Program-made: the position numbers and the translations under genes
Assembly: GCA_014529385.2 (NCBI GenBank)
Contig: CM043944.1
Coordinates: 60,771,268-60,835,267, forward strand
DNA: 64,000 bases
Reading direction: 5' to 3'
From: Adiantum capillus-veneris
Taxonomy: Eukaryota > Streptophyta > Polypodiopsida > Polypodiales > Pteridaceae
Notes under the pieces: model-generated
The model's input: the letters and a program-made list of their open reading frames with translations, nothing else
Told to the model about the DNA's origin: nothing
Database searches by the model: none
Shown here: positions 22,000-32,827 of the stretch, one piece after another
How the letters are laid out: each line of letters opens with the position of its first letter
How positions within the stretch are numbered: the first letter of the stretch is position 1

Positions 22000-23827
22000 G
22001 GTCTCCACTTTCTATGGTTGGGTAGGAGGGCTAGGTATATTTTGTTTGTGTGATGGTGGCCCGTGGCACGATGGTGCTCCATTTGAAGATGCTTGGATGC
22101 AGGTAGATGCTTGGAGTGAGGAAGGTAGGCCATGGGTAGCCTACAAGTATGATGGCCTATGTGCCGGGGTGCAGCAATATGGGATGCAGTTACACATGGG
22201 TGGAAGGAGTTAGAGCCAAGTTTTTGATCCAGATGGAAGACATGATGTGATGCAAGGGGCGGGGCAACCCACTTAAGGTCTGATAGTAGGAAGAATAAAG
22301 CTTAATACATTTGGTTTTGGTTTTCTTACAGTGTTTGCCAGCATGTGCAGTTTGTAGGAGAATAAACCATGTGTGTGGTTGAACATAAATGTTCAACAAG
22401 GGGGTTGGGCAATGATGGTGCAACCAAAGTTGGTCGACGATAGAAGATGGAATAAGCATGGATTTGTATTCTAGGAGGTTCATGACAAAGAGCTAAGCAG
22501 ATGGGAAGATATTGGACAGATAGGTAGCAGCGGTTGTGTATGGTTGATGAGGTTTCATAGACCAGAAGGGCTCCAAAAAGGGCTGAATGGTATGGAAAGT
22601 GAAGGATGTCCAAGGTGTAGGTTTTGTGTTTAGAGGTGAAGAGGTTGGAGTTCTTAGGGAACTGGTCCAGACGGCTCATCAAACAGAGTCACGGTGTACA
22701 AGGTATGTCAGTTTGAAGTTGGAGGTGTTTACAGATCTTAGATGGAAAGGGCAGGTGATGACAGATGGTCAAAACCAGTTTAAAGTGATGGATGTGTAGA
22801 TCTTGTGATATGGATCATGTCGGTCTTCTTCGATTGACAATCAGGTCTCAGAGGCCAAGTTACAGAGGTTTGAAGTTTTGATTCAAACTAGTTCTGTGCC
22901 AGTTTGGTCGCCTCAGCCAGTGTGCCATCTAAGGCTTTTGGAGCCTTGCCAGGGTTTGTATGTGAAGCATGCGGTACGTGAAGGCCACACGAAGAGACGG
23001 CTCACCCATCAAAGTCCAGAGTGTGAGATTATAGCTGAGCAGGTTGGTCCATATGATTTTTTGCAATTTTGGGGTAGTTGGCGGTTCGAGGCCATCCAGA
23101 AGTCAATGTGCAATGGGGAGAGATCGGCTCGAAGTCGGAAATGGCAAGTTCCTGGGGGATGTCGCGGTTCGGTCATCGTGTTTGTGTGCACCAAATGGTA
23201 GAGGATTGAAGAGGGGTGGAGAAAGTGATTTTCTTTGAAGTTTTTGGTGGTGGTTTTGAGGAGTTTGTGGGGAACTTGGAGGGCAAGGCCTCAGGGCCTG
23301 CCACATGTTAGCAAACTAGTCCCACATGGAAAACCGCGACAATATATTGCGGGGTATATGGGCCATAGTGGGCATCTTTTATGGGTAATGTGATGGTGAG
23401 AGAGAGCTTGAGATCTCTTGGCTATGGAGTCTCCCCTTGGGCTCTGCACGGCGTGAGCAGACAACGCTATAGGCACATTCGAGTGGTGACCTTGGCGGTT
23501 TCTATTGTGACACCGGCCATGTTCGATTGATGATGTGGCATCCCTGGTTGGCGACATGTCCTGCGCCCATGAGGGACACTATTTTTTTAGGGAAAACCTG
23601 GGGATCAATGACGGCGTTGTCGTTGGCCCTAGGGGGTTATCCATGCGTGTCTTGAGGAGCAAGGGTTACCGAAGGGGTATTTCTCATGCAAATGGAGGTG
23701 GAAAGTCAGCCAAGTGTCCCGAGCATGCAGGATGTGCCAAATAAGGAAGTGACAAGTGGTTGTAATGCAAGGAAAATTCCTAAATGAAGCTCCAGCTGAT
23801 TCCACGAGGCAGTTAAACCAAAATATT
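22000..23827. other. Element 3 internal noncoding region
   Basis: No recognisable protein motif on either strand. A CTAGTCCCACATGG motif near 23,316-23,329 resembles the beginning of many plant LTRs, but no partner was found. Confidence 0.4.
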
Positions 23828-24415
23828 TGTTTTTTAAAGTTTTGTAAGCTCCTATACGAGGGGCTACACACATTTTTGTAGGGGCTTTTTTTCGGTTTGG
23901 CTTTTGTCACTTTTGCTCCACGAAGAGGTGAGAGCCGTTGTGTCCAGCCGACGTGCGGCTATGGAGCTATGATGTCTATGCGGAGCCGAAGGGGCATCCA
24001 GGTTATGTGTTGAGCTCGCCGATGAGTGTGCCGGCTTGGTGCTATGTTGTAAATGGTTTTTTTTGTGAGTCAAAGCCATCATTGTTGTGCAATTGTGTCG
24101 ATTCTTCCTTCCCCCTTCTCTTCTCTGTAGGTGTGCGTGTGTTTTCGGTCATGTGTCGGCATGTGTGCCCCTCCGAGGTCTATTGTGCAAAGAGAGATAG
24201 AGAGAGGCTCTATGTGTGGTGAAAGAAGTGGATTAGGTTGTGCGGAATGATTGGTCAAGTTTGTGGTATGCATGTGCATTTGGTTGTGTGCAAATAGTGG
24301 TTTGTGTGTGAGTCGTGTGAGTTTTGAAGGTGAATTCTAGTGGATTGGAGTGATGTGTATATCCTGGGCTATACAGAGGCATGTTGGTTGTGTTCTTGGT
24401 TTGTTCCCCTTTCCA
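23828..24415 (+). repeat. Element 3 right LTR
   Basis: Direct repeat of 20,008-20,607, ending CCTTTCCA. The sequence before it is not purine-rich, so the polypurine tract is unclear. Confidence 0.65.
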
Positions 24416-24526
24416 GTATGCTCCCTAATCAGCAATGATTAGCATTAGTCTATGAAGGGTGAAGCCTTAGCGTAACCATGGTGCTAGGGTTAGAGTTAGA
24501 GAGATAGTGATTAGAGTTAGGTTATG

Positions 24527-24534
24527 CCAATAGC
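24527..24534. repeat. hAT target-site duplication, left
   Basis: CCAATAGC, identical to 32,820-32,827 and 41,848-41,855. Confidence 0.85.
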
Positions 24535-24639
24535 CAGGGATTTTAATTACGCGATGATGCATTTTGTTAAATGTTAATTATTTTTGTTATTATCACTATT
24601 TTTTTCATGTTAATAACATATCTAATGTCATGACCTACG

Positions 24640-24847
24640 AAAACCGGTAGAAAACGTAGAACCGGCGGGGCAACCAACAATCCCGGAGGGCCCGGCGGGC
24701 TCGGCGGGCACAGCAAGAATCCCGCCGGCCCCATCATGTACCCCCTCCATATTTGGCGGCTCTATATAACCCTGTAGTAGACATCACATCACATCACCGC
24801 TTCCTCTAAATTTGGTCATCATTTAAAATTTAGAAGAAAAACTAAAG
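24640..24847 (+). promoter_or_regulatory. Left-end promoter and 5' leader of hAT transposase
   Basis: A GC-rich block with CCGGCGGGG and GGGCCCGGCGGG repeats (24,660-24,730) precedes a TATA box (TATATAA, 24,763-24,769). About 80 bp downstream AAAG|GTAAAA (24,847/24,848) is a plausible splice donor, and GTGCAG|G at 25,764 a plausible acceptor just before the transposase ATG. The repeat array would then lie in a 5'-UTR intron. Splicing is inferred. Confidence 0.5.
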
Positions 24848-24889
24848 GTAAAAAAATGAATAGTCTTTAAAAAAAATTAAAAATTAATG

Positions 24890-25620
24890 TAACTCTGATC
24901 ATGGATCATTAGTTCTTTTTTGGACTGAACTGATTCTTGAAAGAGGTAGAAAGGTGAAACTTTGGGTCGGTATCTCTACATTTGGGATGGACTAATCTCA
25001 TGTTTGGTTCACTGTTATATTTGCTAAATTGATTGCTATATTGATTAGAACTTCTATCATGGACTGAACTAATTCTTGAAAAGAGATAGAAAGGTGAATC
25101 TTTGGGTCGATATCTCTACTTTTGGGATGGACTGATCACATGTTTGATTCACCGTTGTATTTGCTTGCTATTCCGATTAGAGCTCCAATCATGGGTCATT
25201 AGTTCTTTTTTGGACTAAACTAATTCATGAAAGGAGGTAGAAAGGTGAATCTTTGGGTCGATATCTCTACTTTTGGGATGGACTGATCACATGTTTGATT
25301 CACCGCTGTATTTGCTTGCTACTCCGATTAGAGCTCCAATCATGGGTCATTAGTTCTTTTTTGGACTGGATTGATTCATGAAAGGAGGTAGGAAGGTGTA
25401 TCTTTGGGTCGATATCTCTACTTTTGGGATGAACTGATCACATGTTTGATTCACCGCTGTATTTGCTTGCTATTTCGATTAGAGCTCCAATCATGGGTCA
25501 TTAGTTCTTTTTTGGACTGGACTGATTCATGAAAGGGGTAGGAAGGTGAATCTTTGGGTCGATTATCTCTACTTTTGGGATGGAATGATCACATATTTGA
25601 TTCACCGTTGTATTTGCTTT
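24890..25620 (+). repeat. Tandem array of ~150-bp units in hAT left end
   Basis: Five copies, one shortened, of a unit containing CATTAGTTCTTTTTTGGACT, GAAAGG.GGTAG.AAGGTG, ATCTCTACTTTTGGGATG and TGTTTGATTCACCG. The period is about 150 bp (unit starts near 24,899, 25,050, 25,188, 25,340, 25,490). The array lies between the TATA box and the transposase. Confidence 0.85.
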
Positions 25621-25777
25621 CTCATGTTTGAGTAGATTGAGGTTTATTCCCTTCAGGCTTCACTACTACGCTTGTGTGTGATATTGATTATAACACTAAT
25701 GTTTAGTTTGAATAATACTTGAAAGAAGAGATAGCATACTGAGCTATGTTTATTGGTAGTGCAGGCATCCAATAAGT

Positions 25778-28075
25778 ATGTATTCCACCGGGAATGTGAG
25801 CGGTGATGTTGGTGTCTCAAGCATGGCTTCCTTGAGGAGACCTCCTACCTCGATGCCAGGTCCTGCTTCGCAGGGCACCACTTCGCAGGGCAAGCGAAAG
25901 GCAGGTGGAAAAAGTCCAGAACCCGAGTGGGATTTTGCCACAAATTTAAATAAGTATCAAGATTGGAAATGTAACTTTTGTGGCGAAGAGAAATCTGGAG
26001 GAGCACCAAGAATAAGGGATCATTTGCTAGGTGGCAATACCAGAATCCAAGGAGGAAAGTGCAAGGGCTTAGGTGCAGAAGAAGCAGCTATGCACTTAAA
26101 AGCTTTAATTGGTAAGCTAATTTCCACGAGCAAAAGATCAAAACTCTCTACTTTCGACCATCACACCCCGGTATCGATAAGATCAAACCAGTATGAGGGA
26201 TCATTGGGTGTAACGCCCACCAATGGAAGCAGTCAAAGCAGGGAACCAACTCCTCATATCAATGGAACTACACTTCCAAACCATGGATCTCTTGACTTTC
26301 AGGTAGGATCTTCACAAAGTAGACAGGTTAGCTTACAGACGAGCTTCAAAATGCTTGCCTTAGAAGAAGCACAACTTGCACTAGCTAAAGCCGTCTATTT
26401 CACTGGGGGATCATTGGCCATTGTCACCCATGATGCATGGAAGTCAGCTTGGAAACGCATTGGGGAGTATGGTGCCGGATTTACCCCTCCAACATATCAC
26501 AATATGAGAAACCAACTATTGGATAAATGTTACACAAGCACACAACAGGATATTCAAAGGGTAATATTAAATGCAACAGAACAATCTGGATACACCATAG
26601 TTAGTGATGGTTGGTCCAACGTTCAAAGGCGGCCATTGATCAACATCATGCTTGTATGTCCTCGTGTTGAGTGTTTTATCAAAGCCGTGGATAGCTCTGG
26701 TCAAATAAAGTCTGGCAGTTTTATAGCTGACATCATTGGCGACGCAGTTGAGGAACTTGGAAAAGAAAATGTTGTCCAAGTAATCATGGACAATGCCAAA
26801 AATTGCAGGGCTGCAGGTAGGATACTTGAAAGTCGCTTCTCTCACCTATATAGTGCTAGTTGTAGTACACACAGCTTGAACTTGGTATTGCAAGATTGGT
26901 ACAAGAGGGAGGACATAGAGTGGTTCAAATGGATAGTAGACAGTGCTCGCTTAATAGTCAAGTTTGTTTTGAAGCGTTAGACTAGGGTTCTTGACATGTA
27001 CCGTCAGAGGATGTCTACTATGTTAAAACTGTCGTGCGAAACTACATTTTGCACCAACTACTATACGGTAGAATCACTAATAAAAAATAAGAATGCTGTG
27101 ATGGAGACATTTGTTTGTGCCACTTTTTCAGAATGGGAGGCTGGTCAAAGGGAGAAGATAAAAAGAAAAATAGGGGTGATTAGAGATCTACTAGCTGATC
27201 GCCACTTTTGGGATGATGTGGTGGATGTGCACAATTTCATGATGCCAATTATGCTCGCATTACGCCAACTAGATTCTGCCTTGCCTAACATAGGTAAGGA
27301 GTGGATGGCTTGGTGGACTGTTCAAGAAAGCCTTGCAAATCCAGAGGAGCCCCATGAGCCAATTGTGAAGCCTTGGAAGACACCATTCACTCAAAAGAGG
27401 AGAGAAATTTTGAGAAAGTATGTGCATGGTCGATGGATTGGAGCACATAGTCCACTACACAGCGTAGCTTTCTTATTGGATCCAGAGGATTGGGCAATGG
27501 AAATAGAAAAACTTGATGAGGAGGTGCTCGAAGACTTTTATGATGTGATAGGAAAGTTTTATGATGATCCTGATGAGCATGCATCAGCTGTTACTGATCT
27601 TACGAAGTTTAAACTCAAAGAGGGTAAGTTTGGTACAGAATTTGTGCAGAAACTTGCCACGGAGCAACCAGCGTGGAAGTGGTGGATGATGAATGGTGGT
27701 AGTACACCCACCCTTAAACGCCTAGCTGTTAGAATCCTAGCCCAATGTGCATCCAATTCAAGTTCTGAGAGAAACTGGAGTAGATATAAATATGTACATT
27801 CCACCATCAGAAACCGCCTTCTAAATTCAAGAGCTGAAAAATTGGTGTATATGTACTACAACCATTGGCTATTGGCAAGAGTGCAAGCTGAGAACTACAA
27901 AGAGGAGATGCCGCGCTGGACTTATGATGTAACCAATGATGAGGTGGACGAAGACAGTGAGCTGCAAGGGGAATCTCATGACGTAGAAACTACATGTAAT
28001 TTAGAAGAGATTGAAGAGAATTTGGAAATTGAACCAACTTTGACCCGTCGCAGCAAGCGACGGTGGTTTAATTAA
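25778..28075 (+). pseudogene. hAT transposase with BED zinc finger (one in-frame stop)
   Basis: One reading frame of 766 codons is interrupted only by TAG at 26,978-26,980. Residues ~60-85 form a BED-type finger (WKCNFCGEEKSGGAPRIRDH). The central DUF659/RNase H-like region has TIVSDGWSNVQRRPLINIM, VVQVIMDNAKNCRAAG and CSTHSLNLVLQDW. The C-terminus carries the hAT dimerisation domain (LAVRILAQCASNSSSERNWS and KLVYMYYNHWLL) and ends in a basic RRSKRRW tail. The length and domain order are those of a full plant hAT transposase, which cuts and re-inserts the element by binding its ends. The single stop suggests recent inactivation. It converges with the minus-strand genes downstream. Confidence 0.9.
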
Positions 28076-28362
28076 TAGATTATCGAATCCATTGAGTGAC
28101 TTCTGGTTAAGTTCAGAAACTCTTTATCTTATAAGATTTTTTTTATATTTAGTTTAAGGTTTAGACATTTCCTTAATAATAAACGAAGCCCTTAAAAACC
28201 TTTACAAGGCCACAAATCACTATTAAAGCTTCATAATATACAAAGCCCTAACAAATCGTTGCATTATCACATATCATTATTGAAGTTGAAGTGAAGACAA
28301 TTCACAATTCACAAATAAATTCTCGCAAGACAATGAGTAAATGTTTTCAAATGTTACAAAAA
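28076..28362. other. Convergent 3' spacer between transposase and RING gene
   Basis: AT-rich, no gene. It contains AATAAT/AATAAA-like motifs on both strands as expected between two convergent 3' ends. Confidence 0.5.
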
Positions 28363-29319
28363 CTATCCAAGTGATAGTGAAATATTTGTGAGAATATCTT
28401 CATTCTCCTGTTCACGCTGACCTTTAAGCTTATTATAGTCTTCAGACATTTTTAACATTGCATATAGCTTTTTGGATATCTCATACTCACATATAGCACA
28501 ATGAAAGTTATTCATCATGCTTCACATCAAGCATGATATATGATACATATGTCCGCATGGCAAGCTAAAGTGACCACACCACTCATGAAAGAATGATCTA
28601 CATATGGGGCAAGGACCACCGTGCTCACCAGAAGCTGGAGGGGCCTCAATAGATGTTGGGTGCTCAATCAATGTGGCAGCATTTTGTTTTTTTATAGTCG
28701 CCTCTAACTCTTTTACGTGGGGAGATAGCACCTTCACCTCCCTTTGCAAGTCTTTATTTAGGGTTTCTTCTGCATGAGAGCCTTGTGTAGCTTGTGATGC
28801 TTGCCTGAGTTGAGTTTGAAGCTCCTCCTTAACTTGGTGCACTTCCATTGATGCACCTTCTAGTGCCAATGACATCTCTTGCCGTATGACGGTGATTGCA
28901 GTACTACGAATGTCCTCAACCGTCATGTGAGGTGTGCTTGAGCTAAAGTCAACTGCTTCACCCAAGACATAATGCATGTATAACATCTTGGCAAACCACA
29001 ATGGACAATCCATATGATGCATAGGATGACCCATAACATCGAGATATATGTTCTCTCCATTGTCTCGTATGTCTGCATTAATGCATTGTGATAGCTTGAG
29101 TCGGCCTTTCTTGATGTTGTCATCTGCAATGCCTGGCCATATGGATTTGACCATTTCTCGGTCAATCCTAGTGTTCACCTCTTTCCATTGTGTACCCACT
29201 GGGTTGGCCCACTGGGAGCAACGAGCTGCAATTCGAGCGGTGTCGTTCACTCCACCGCCTTGACACATGGATCTGAGACGCTCAAAAGCGCGCTTAGCCC
29301 TTTGATTATCATTATCCAT
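28363..29319 (-). pseudogene. Coiled-coil RING-H2-type protein inside hAT (one in-frame stop)
   Basis: From ATG 29,319 the frame runs 265 codons to TGA at 28,522-28,524, then continues in the same frame to 28,363. The first half is a domain I do not recognise (ARIAARCSQWANPVGTQWKE, LDVMGHPMHHMDCPLWFAKM). A likely coiled coil follows (QVKEELQTQLRQA ... LNKDLQREVKVLSPHVKELE). The C-terminus has CPIC, then CGHMYHISC, and after the stop HCAIC, which together give the C-x2-C / C-x-H-x2-H-x2-C / C-x2-C ligand pattern of a RING-H2 finger. Proteins of this type are usually E3 ubiquitin ligases, but that role is only inferred. The stop splits the finger, so this copy is probably inactive. It could be a captured host gene or a second transposon protein. 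Confidence 0.6.
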
Positions 29320-29687
29320 ATCCTAATTAAACACTATACTTCAGTTATGGCATACAAACTTAATGATAATCAATTGCTATAAGAGTAACCACCATTTTAC
29401 GACAATCAATTGATATTAGAATAACCACCATCTTAAGACAATCAATTGATATAATAGTAACCACCATTTTTTAAATCAATGAATGACAATCAGTGACTCC
29501 ACGTGGTTTATTGCTTGAAACTTAAGAGAAAAAACAAAACTCATAGAAAATGTCGTCTATTGAGATATAACAAAATGTTTTTATTACTCGTACATCATCC
29601 ATGGCGCATAAAACCCAATTTTTAAAAGTGCTTTTATAAGTCAAAAGTCTTAGAAAACCCTGCTTCATAAAGTACATCATATATCCA
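29320..29687. other. Spacer between RING and kinase genes
   Basis: AT-rich. It holds three imperfect copies of GACAATCAATTGATAT..AGTAACCACCAT (29,365-29,470), a short tandem repeat of about 45 bp. Confidence 0.6.
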
Positions 29688-31323
29688 TCAAAAAAAGGCT
29701 ACACACATTTCAGAGGGAGGGCATAAGCATCGTTCTGGCTGGGCTTCAAATCTTTCTAATTCTTCGTCCAAAAGTGCCAAGGTCTTTCTGTCTATGGATT
29801 TCTTCCTCACCCAACCTTCCACAACAATCCTAGATATGGCTTGTACCTCCACTGAAACCTTATGTTTGAACCAATCTGTGCTGTAGTAGTCAGAGAACTC
29901 TCCACAAAACTTAAAAAATTGCCATATCACCCATCCTATGGCGTACACATCTGTGGCCTTGGTTCATGGGCATAAATTCTTGCCATCTAGTAACTCAGGA
30001 GCTCGCCAAGGATGAAGCTTTTGCCAGTTTTCATCAGTATTGTTGGTCTTTTGTGTCTCGATCTAAGCCAACAAGCAGAGCCAATCCCCAATCAATTATT
30101 CCAATACGAGGAGTGAGATCCTTGGTAAAGTCCAACATGATGTTCCATGGATGGAGATCATTGTGGATGACTCCCTCATCATGTGCGAATCCCAATGCCT
30201 TCACCAAGGCATTGATCAACGAGGGAGCATGATTGCACAGGCTCTTGATACGTGTTTTCTTGTCTTTAGAGGGCTGCTCCTATTTAAAGTCTTCAGGGAT
30301 CTTTCCTTTCCCCTCTTGATGCGCTACAAGCGTCGTGAAAGAGCCATGTGGAAGGAGCATTGTCTCCATAAGATCACCTAAAGTTCCCCCATTGAAGTAG
30401 GGGAATATCACAAACCATGGCAACGTTATAGAGTGGGCAATACTCCTCACAATCCCTCTATGGTTGAGATCTACCGCACTTTCTGATGCAAATCTTTTCC
30501 ACTGATTCTTGGCTTGTCCTTTGAACTCCTTTGCACAATAAGTATTCGTTGCAGGAAGGAAACTGATCCCTTTGATTTGAACTTGCCACCCTGTGCCATA
30601 AGCCCCTGACCCAAGTTTCTTGATCTTCTTAATGGACTTATTTGGAATGCCCAGAGTCATACTACATTCAAAATTGTATATACTGCTCTCTAGGTGACTG
30701 GCAGAAGCAGTAGAACCCGATGTTCCCTCAATGGCAGCCTCCTCAATAAACGGTTCTCCAACTTGGCTGCTCCCCATAACTCTGGTGATAGCCATTCGCA
30801 TTTTCTTGCTTAGGCCAAACTGTGTGTCTATGTGGGATGCTCGCCTTGACCTCTCCTTTTCAGCTCTCCATCTCGTGTTCCAATGCTCTAGCTTACCCTT
30901 GTCTACTTCTTGAGGGCATTCCTCTTTCAAATCAGAGGCCACCTTGGGCAAATTGCCCACCCAACTGCTCAGTAATGAGATTATTGATTCGGTTGTTTTG
31001 TCTGGATATAACAACAACATTTTGCGGGCAATCTCACTGTATAATGATTGCAATCTAGACTCATCTGCAACAATCTGCGCTATATCGTCGAGATCTAGTG
31101 CACTGACGATTGTAATCAACAATTGTCTAATTTTCTTTTTGAACTCTATCATTGAAGTAGCAGAAGGATCCATTTTGCCTACAATGGTATTATTGCAAAC
31201 AACACATTGTGAAATATAACTATGTGCCACTGCATTTGGATCTTTTCTACGTGAAAGAAAAAGTGCAGCATAGACCATAGATCTCGTACGCTTTTGCAGT
31301 GACACACCTAATCGCAATTGCAA
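29688..31323 (-). pseudogene. Protein-kinase-like gene inside hAT (decayed)
   Basis: The N-terminal ~220 residues (ATG at 31,323, or more likely MDPSATSM at 31,173) are an unrecognised helical region. The kinase domain follows: glycine loop IKKLGSGAYGTGWQV, lysine in TYCAKEFKG, glutamate in FASESAV, hinge FPYFNGGTLGDLM, catalytic loop VIHNDLHPWNIMLD (HND for HRD) and metal-binding IGIIDWGLAL (DWG for DFG). WRAPELLDG and TDVYAIGWVIWQFF follow. All catalytic residues are present. TAG at 30,280, a frameshift near 30,035 and TGA at 29,964 break it, although the breaks could partly be unrecognised introns. A partial copy at 39,073-40,352 keeps the TAG. It shares orientation with the RING gene and the right-end promoter. 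A captured host kinase is the simplest explanation. Confidence 0.75.
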
Positions 31324-32455
31324 TCATGTGCCAATGCCTCACCGTACAACAACTTACAAACAGATGCTCCTGTCATTCTAGCAGCAACACACCTAGTCGC
31401 AATTGCAACCATGTGCCGAAGCATGAATGACTGGGAGCAACATAAAACATAGTCACCCTACGCTTTGGCAATGACACACCTAGCCGCAATTGCAACCATG
31501 TGCCAGTGCATCCACGCACGATGACTTCTTTCAAACAGATGCTCCTATCATTCTAGCAGCAACACACCTAGTCGCAATTGCAACCATGTGCCGAAGCATG
31601 AATGACTGGGAGCAACATAAAACATAGTCACCCTACGCTTTTGCAATGACACACCTAGCCGCAATTGCAACCATGTGCCAGTGCATCCCTGCACGGTGAC
31701 TTCTTTCAAACAGATGCTCCTGTCATTCTAGCAGCAACACACCTAGTCGCAATTGTAACCATGTGCCGAAGCATGAATGACTAGGAGCAACATAAAACAT
31801 AGTCATCCTACGCTTTTGCAATGACACACCTAGTCACAATTGCAACCATGTGCCAGTGCATCCACGCACGATGTCTTCTTTCAAGATTCAAGCATATGAA
31901 GCATTATGAAATTATTTGAGCACACATTCATGCATTAGATGCTACCGTCAATCTAGCAGCAACACACCTAGTCGCAATTGCAACCATGTGCCGAAGCATG
32001 AATGACGAGAAGCAACATAAAACATAGTCATCTTGCGTTTTTGCAATGACACACCTAGCCGCAATTGCAACCATGTGCTTGTGCATCCACGCATGATGAC
32101 TTTTTTCAAACAGATGCTCATGTCATTCTAGCAGCAACACACCTAGTCGCATTTGCAACCATGTGTCGAAGCATGAATGAATGGGAGCAACATAAAACAT
32201 AATCACCCTACGCTTTTGCAATGACACACCTAGCCGCAATTGCAATCATGTGCCAGTGCATCCACGCACGGTTACTTCTTTCAAACAAATGCTCCTATCA
32301 TTCTAGCAGCAACACACCTAGTCGCAATTGCAACCATGTGCCGAAGCATGAATGACTGGGAGCAATATAAAACATAATCATCGTACGCTTTTGCAATGAC
32401 ACACCTAGCTGCAATTGCAACCATATGCCAGTGCATCTACGTACGATGATTTGAT
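31290..32455. repeat. Dimeric ~88-bp tandem array in hAT right end
   Basis: Thirteen half-units of about 85-91 bp, each with the core ACACACCTAG.CGCAATTGCA and then ACCATGTGCC. Two half-unit types alternate: one continuing CGAAGCATGAATGACTGGG, the other AGTGCATCCACGCACGATG. They form a ~176-bp higher-order unit. One spacing is longer by about 45 bp (31,880-31,960). The first half-unit overlaps the 5' end of the kinase frame. The central GCAATTGC is palindromic. Confidence 0.9.
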
Positions 32456-32529
32456 AAAAGAAATTTTATACCTTTAAGTTTTAACGCAAAAAACTCAAAA
32501 AAACATCAATAAAATAAGGAAGGGATTAA

Positions 32530-32720
32530 AAACTTACTGCTACACTGCTTTGAGAATGTGGAAACTTGCCAGAAAGTTTGGTGAAGAAGACTTTTCAATG
32601 TACCTCTTTTGTGAAAAAGACAAGCACCGGCGTCGCCTTTATATAGCCACGGCGGGCCCGGCGGGGAACAAATAGCTTTACCGGCGGGCCTCGAACCGGT
32701 CTCCAGGTTTCTTTGGAGGT
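32530..32720 (-). promoter_or_regulatory. Right-end promoter of hAT, facing inward
   Basis: On the minus strand a GC-rich block (CCCGCCGG, CCGCCGGGCCCGCCG) precedes TATATAAAG (32,645-32,637). About 100 bp later GCA|GTAAGT (32,538/32,537) is a strong splice-donor match. The layout mirrors the left end (GC block, TATA, short leader, donor, repeat array). It would drive the kinase and perhaps the RING gene. Confidence 0.5.
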
Positions 32721-32819
32721 CAAAAAGATGAATGTCAATTAACATAATATTTGTTATTTTGCATTTCTATTGTTATTAATCTGAAATTATAGTGCGATCA
32801 CGTCATTTTGAAATCCCTG

Positions 32820-32827
32820 CCAATAGC
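32820..32827. repeat. hAT target-site duplication, right
   Basis: CCAATAGC directly after the terminal AAATCCCTG. Confidence 0.85.

Larger units (their letters stand above)
20008..24415 (+). mobile_element. Non-autonomous LTR retrotransposon (element 3)
   Basis: Two direct repeats of about 600 and 588 bp (20,008-20,607 and 23,828-24,415) share long stretches such as AAGTTTTGTAAGCTCCTATA and ATATCCTGGGCTATA. Just inside the left repeat TTTTGGTGTCCCCCACTAAGG resembles the PBS region of element 2. The internal 3.2 kb carries a decayed gag-like frame but no protease, RT or integrase, so it depended on another element. Outer edges are approximate; no clear 5-bp target duplication is seen. The LTRs differ at many positions, more than the LTRs of element 1. 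Confidence 0.7.
24535..32819 (+). mobile_element. hAT transposon carrying transposase, RING and kinase genes
   Basis: The element starts CAGGGATTT and ends AAATCCCTG, a perfect 9-bp terminal inverted repeat. It is flanked by the identical 8-bp sequence CCAATAGC at 24,527-24,534 and 32,820-32,827. An 8-bp target duplication and CAGGG ends are hallmarks of hAT transposons, and a hAT transposase lies inside. Length is 8,285 bp, long for the superfamily. The interior holds two opposed transcription units, each preceded by a promoter near its own end and a tandem-repeat array. The right ~2.8 kb recurs in the tandem duplication, where a second right terminus ends at 41,847 with its own CCAATAGC. 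Confidence 0.85.

Noticed and set aside
22878-23306. ORFs on both strands near the 3' part of element 3
   Set aside because: No recognisable motif and overlapping frames on both strands; likely chance in GC-richer sequence.
26978-26980. Stop-codon readthrough or reassignment as a way to express the hAT genes
   Set aside because: Different stop codons and a frameshift are involved, and similar lesions occur in all elements; ordinary decay is simpler.
31290-32455. CRISPR-like regular repeats
   Set aside because: The ~88-bp units are contiguous and mutually similar throughout with no unique spacers; a eukaryotic tandem array inside a transposon explains them.
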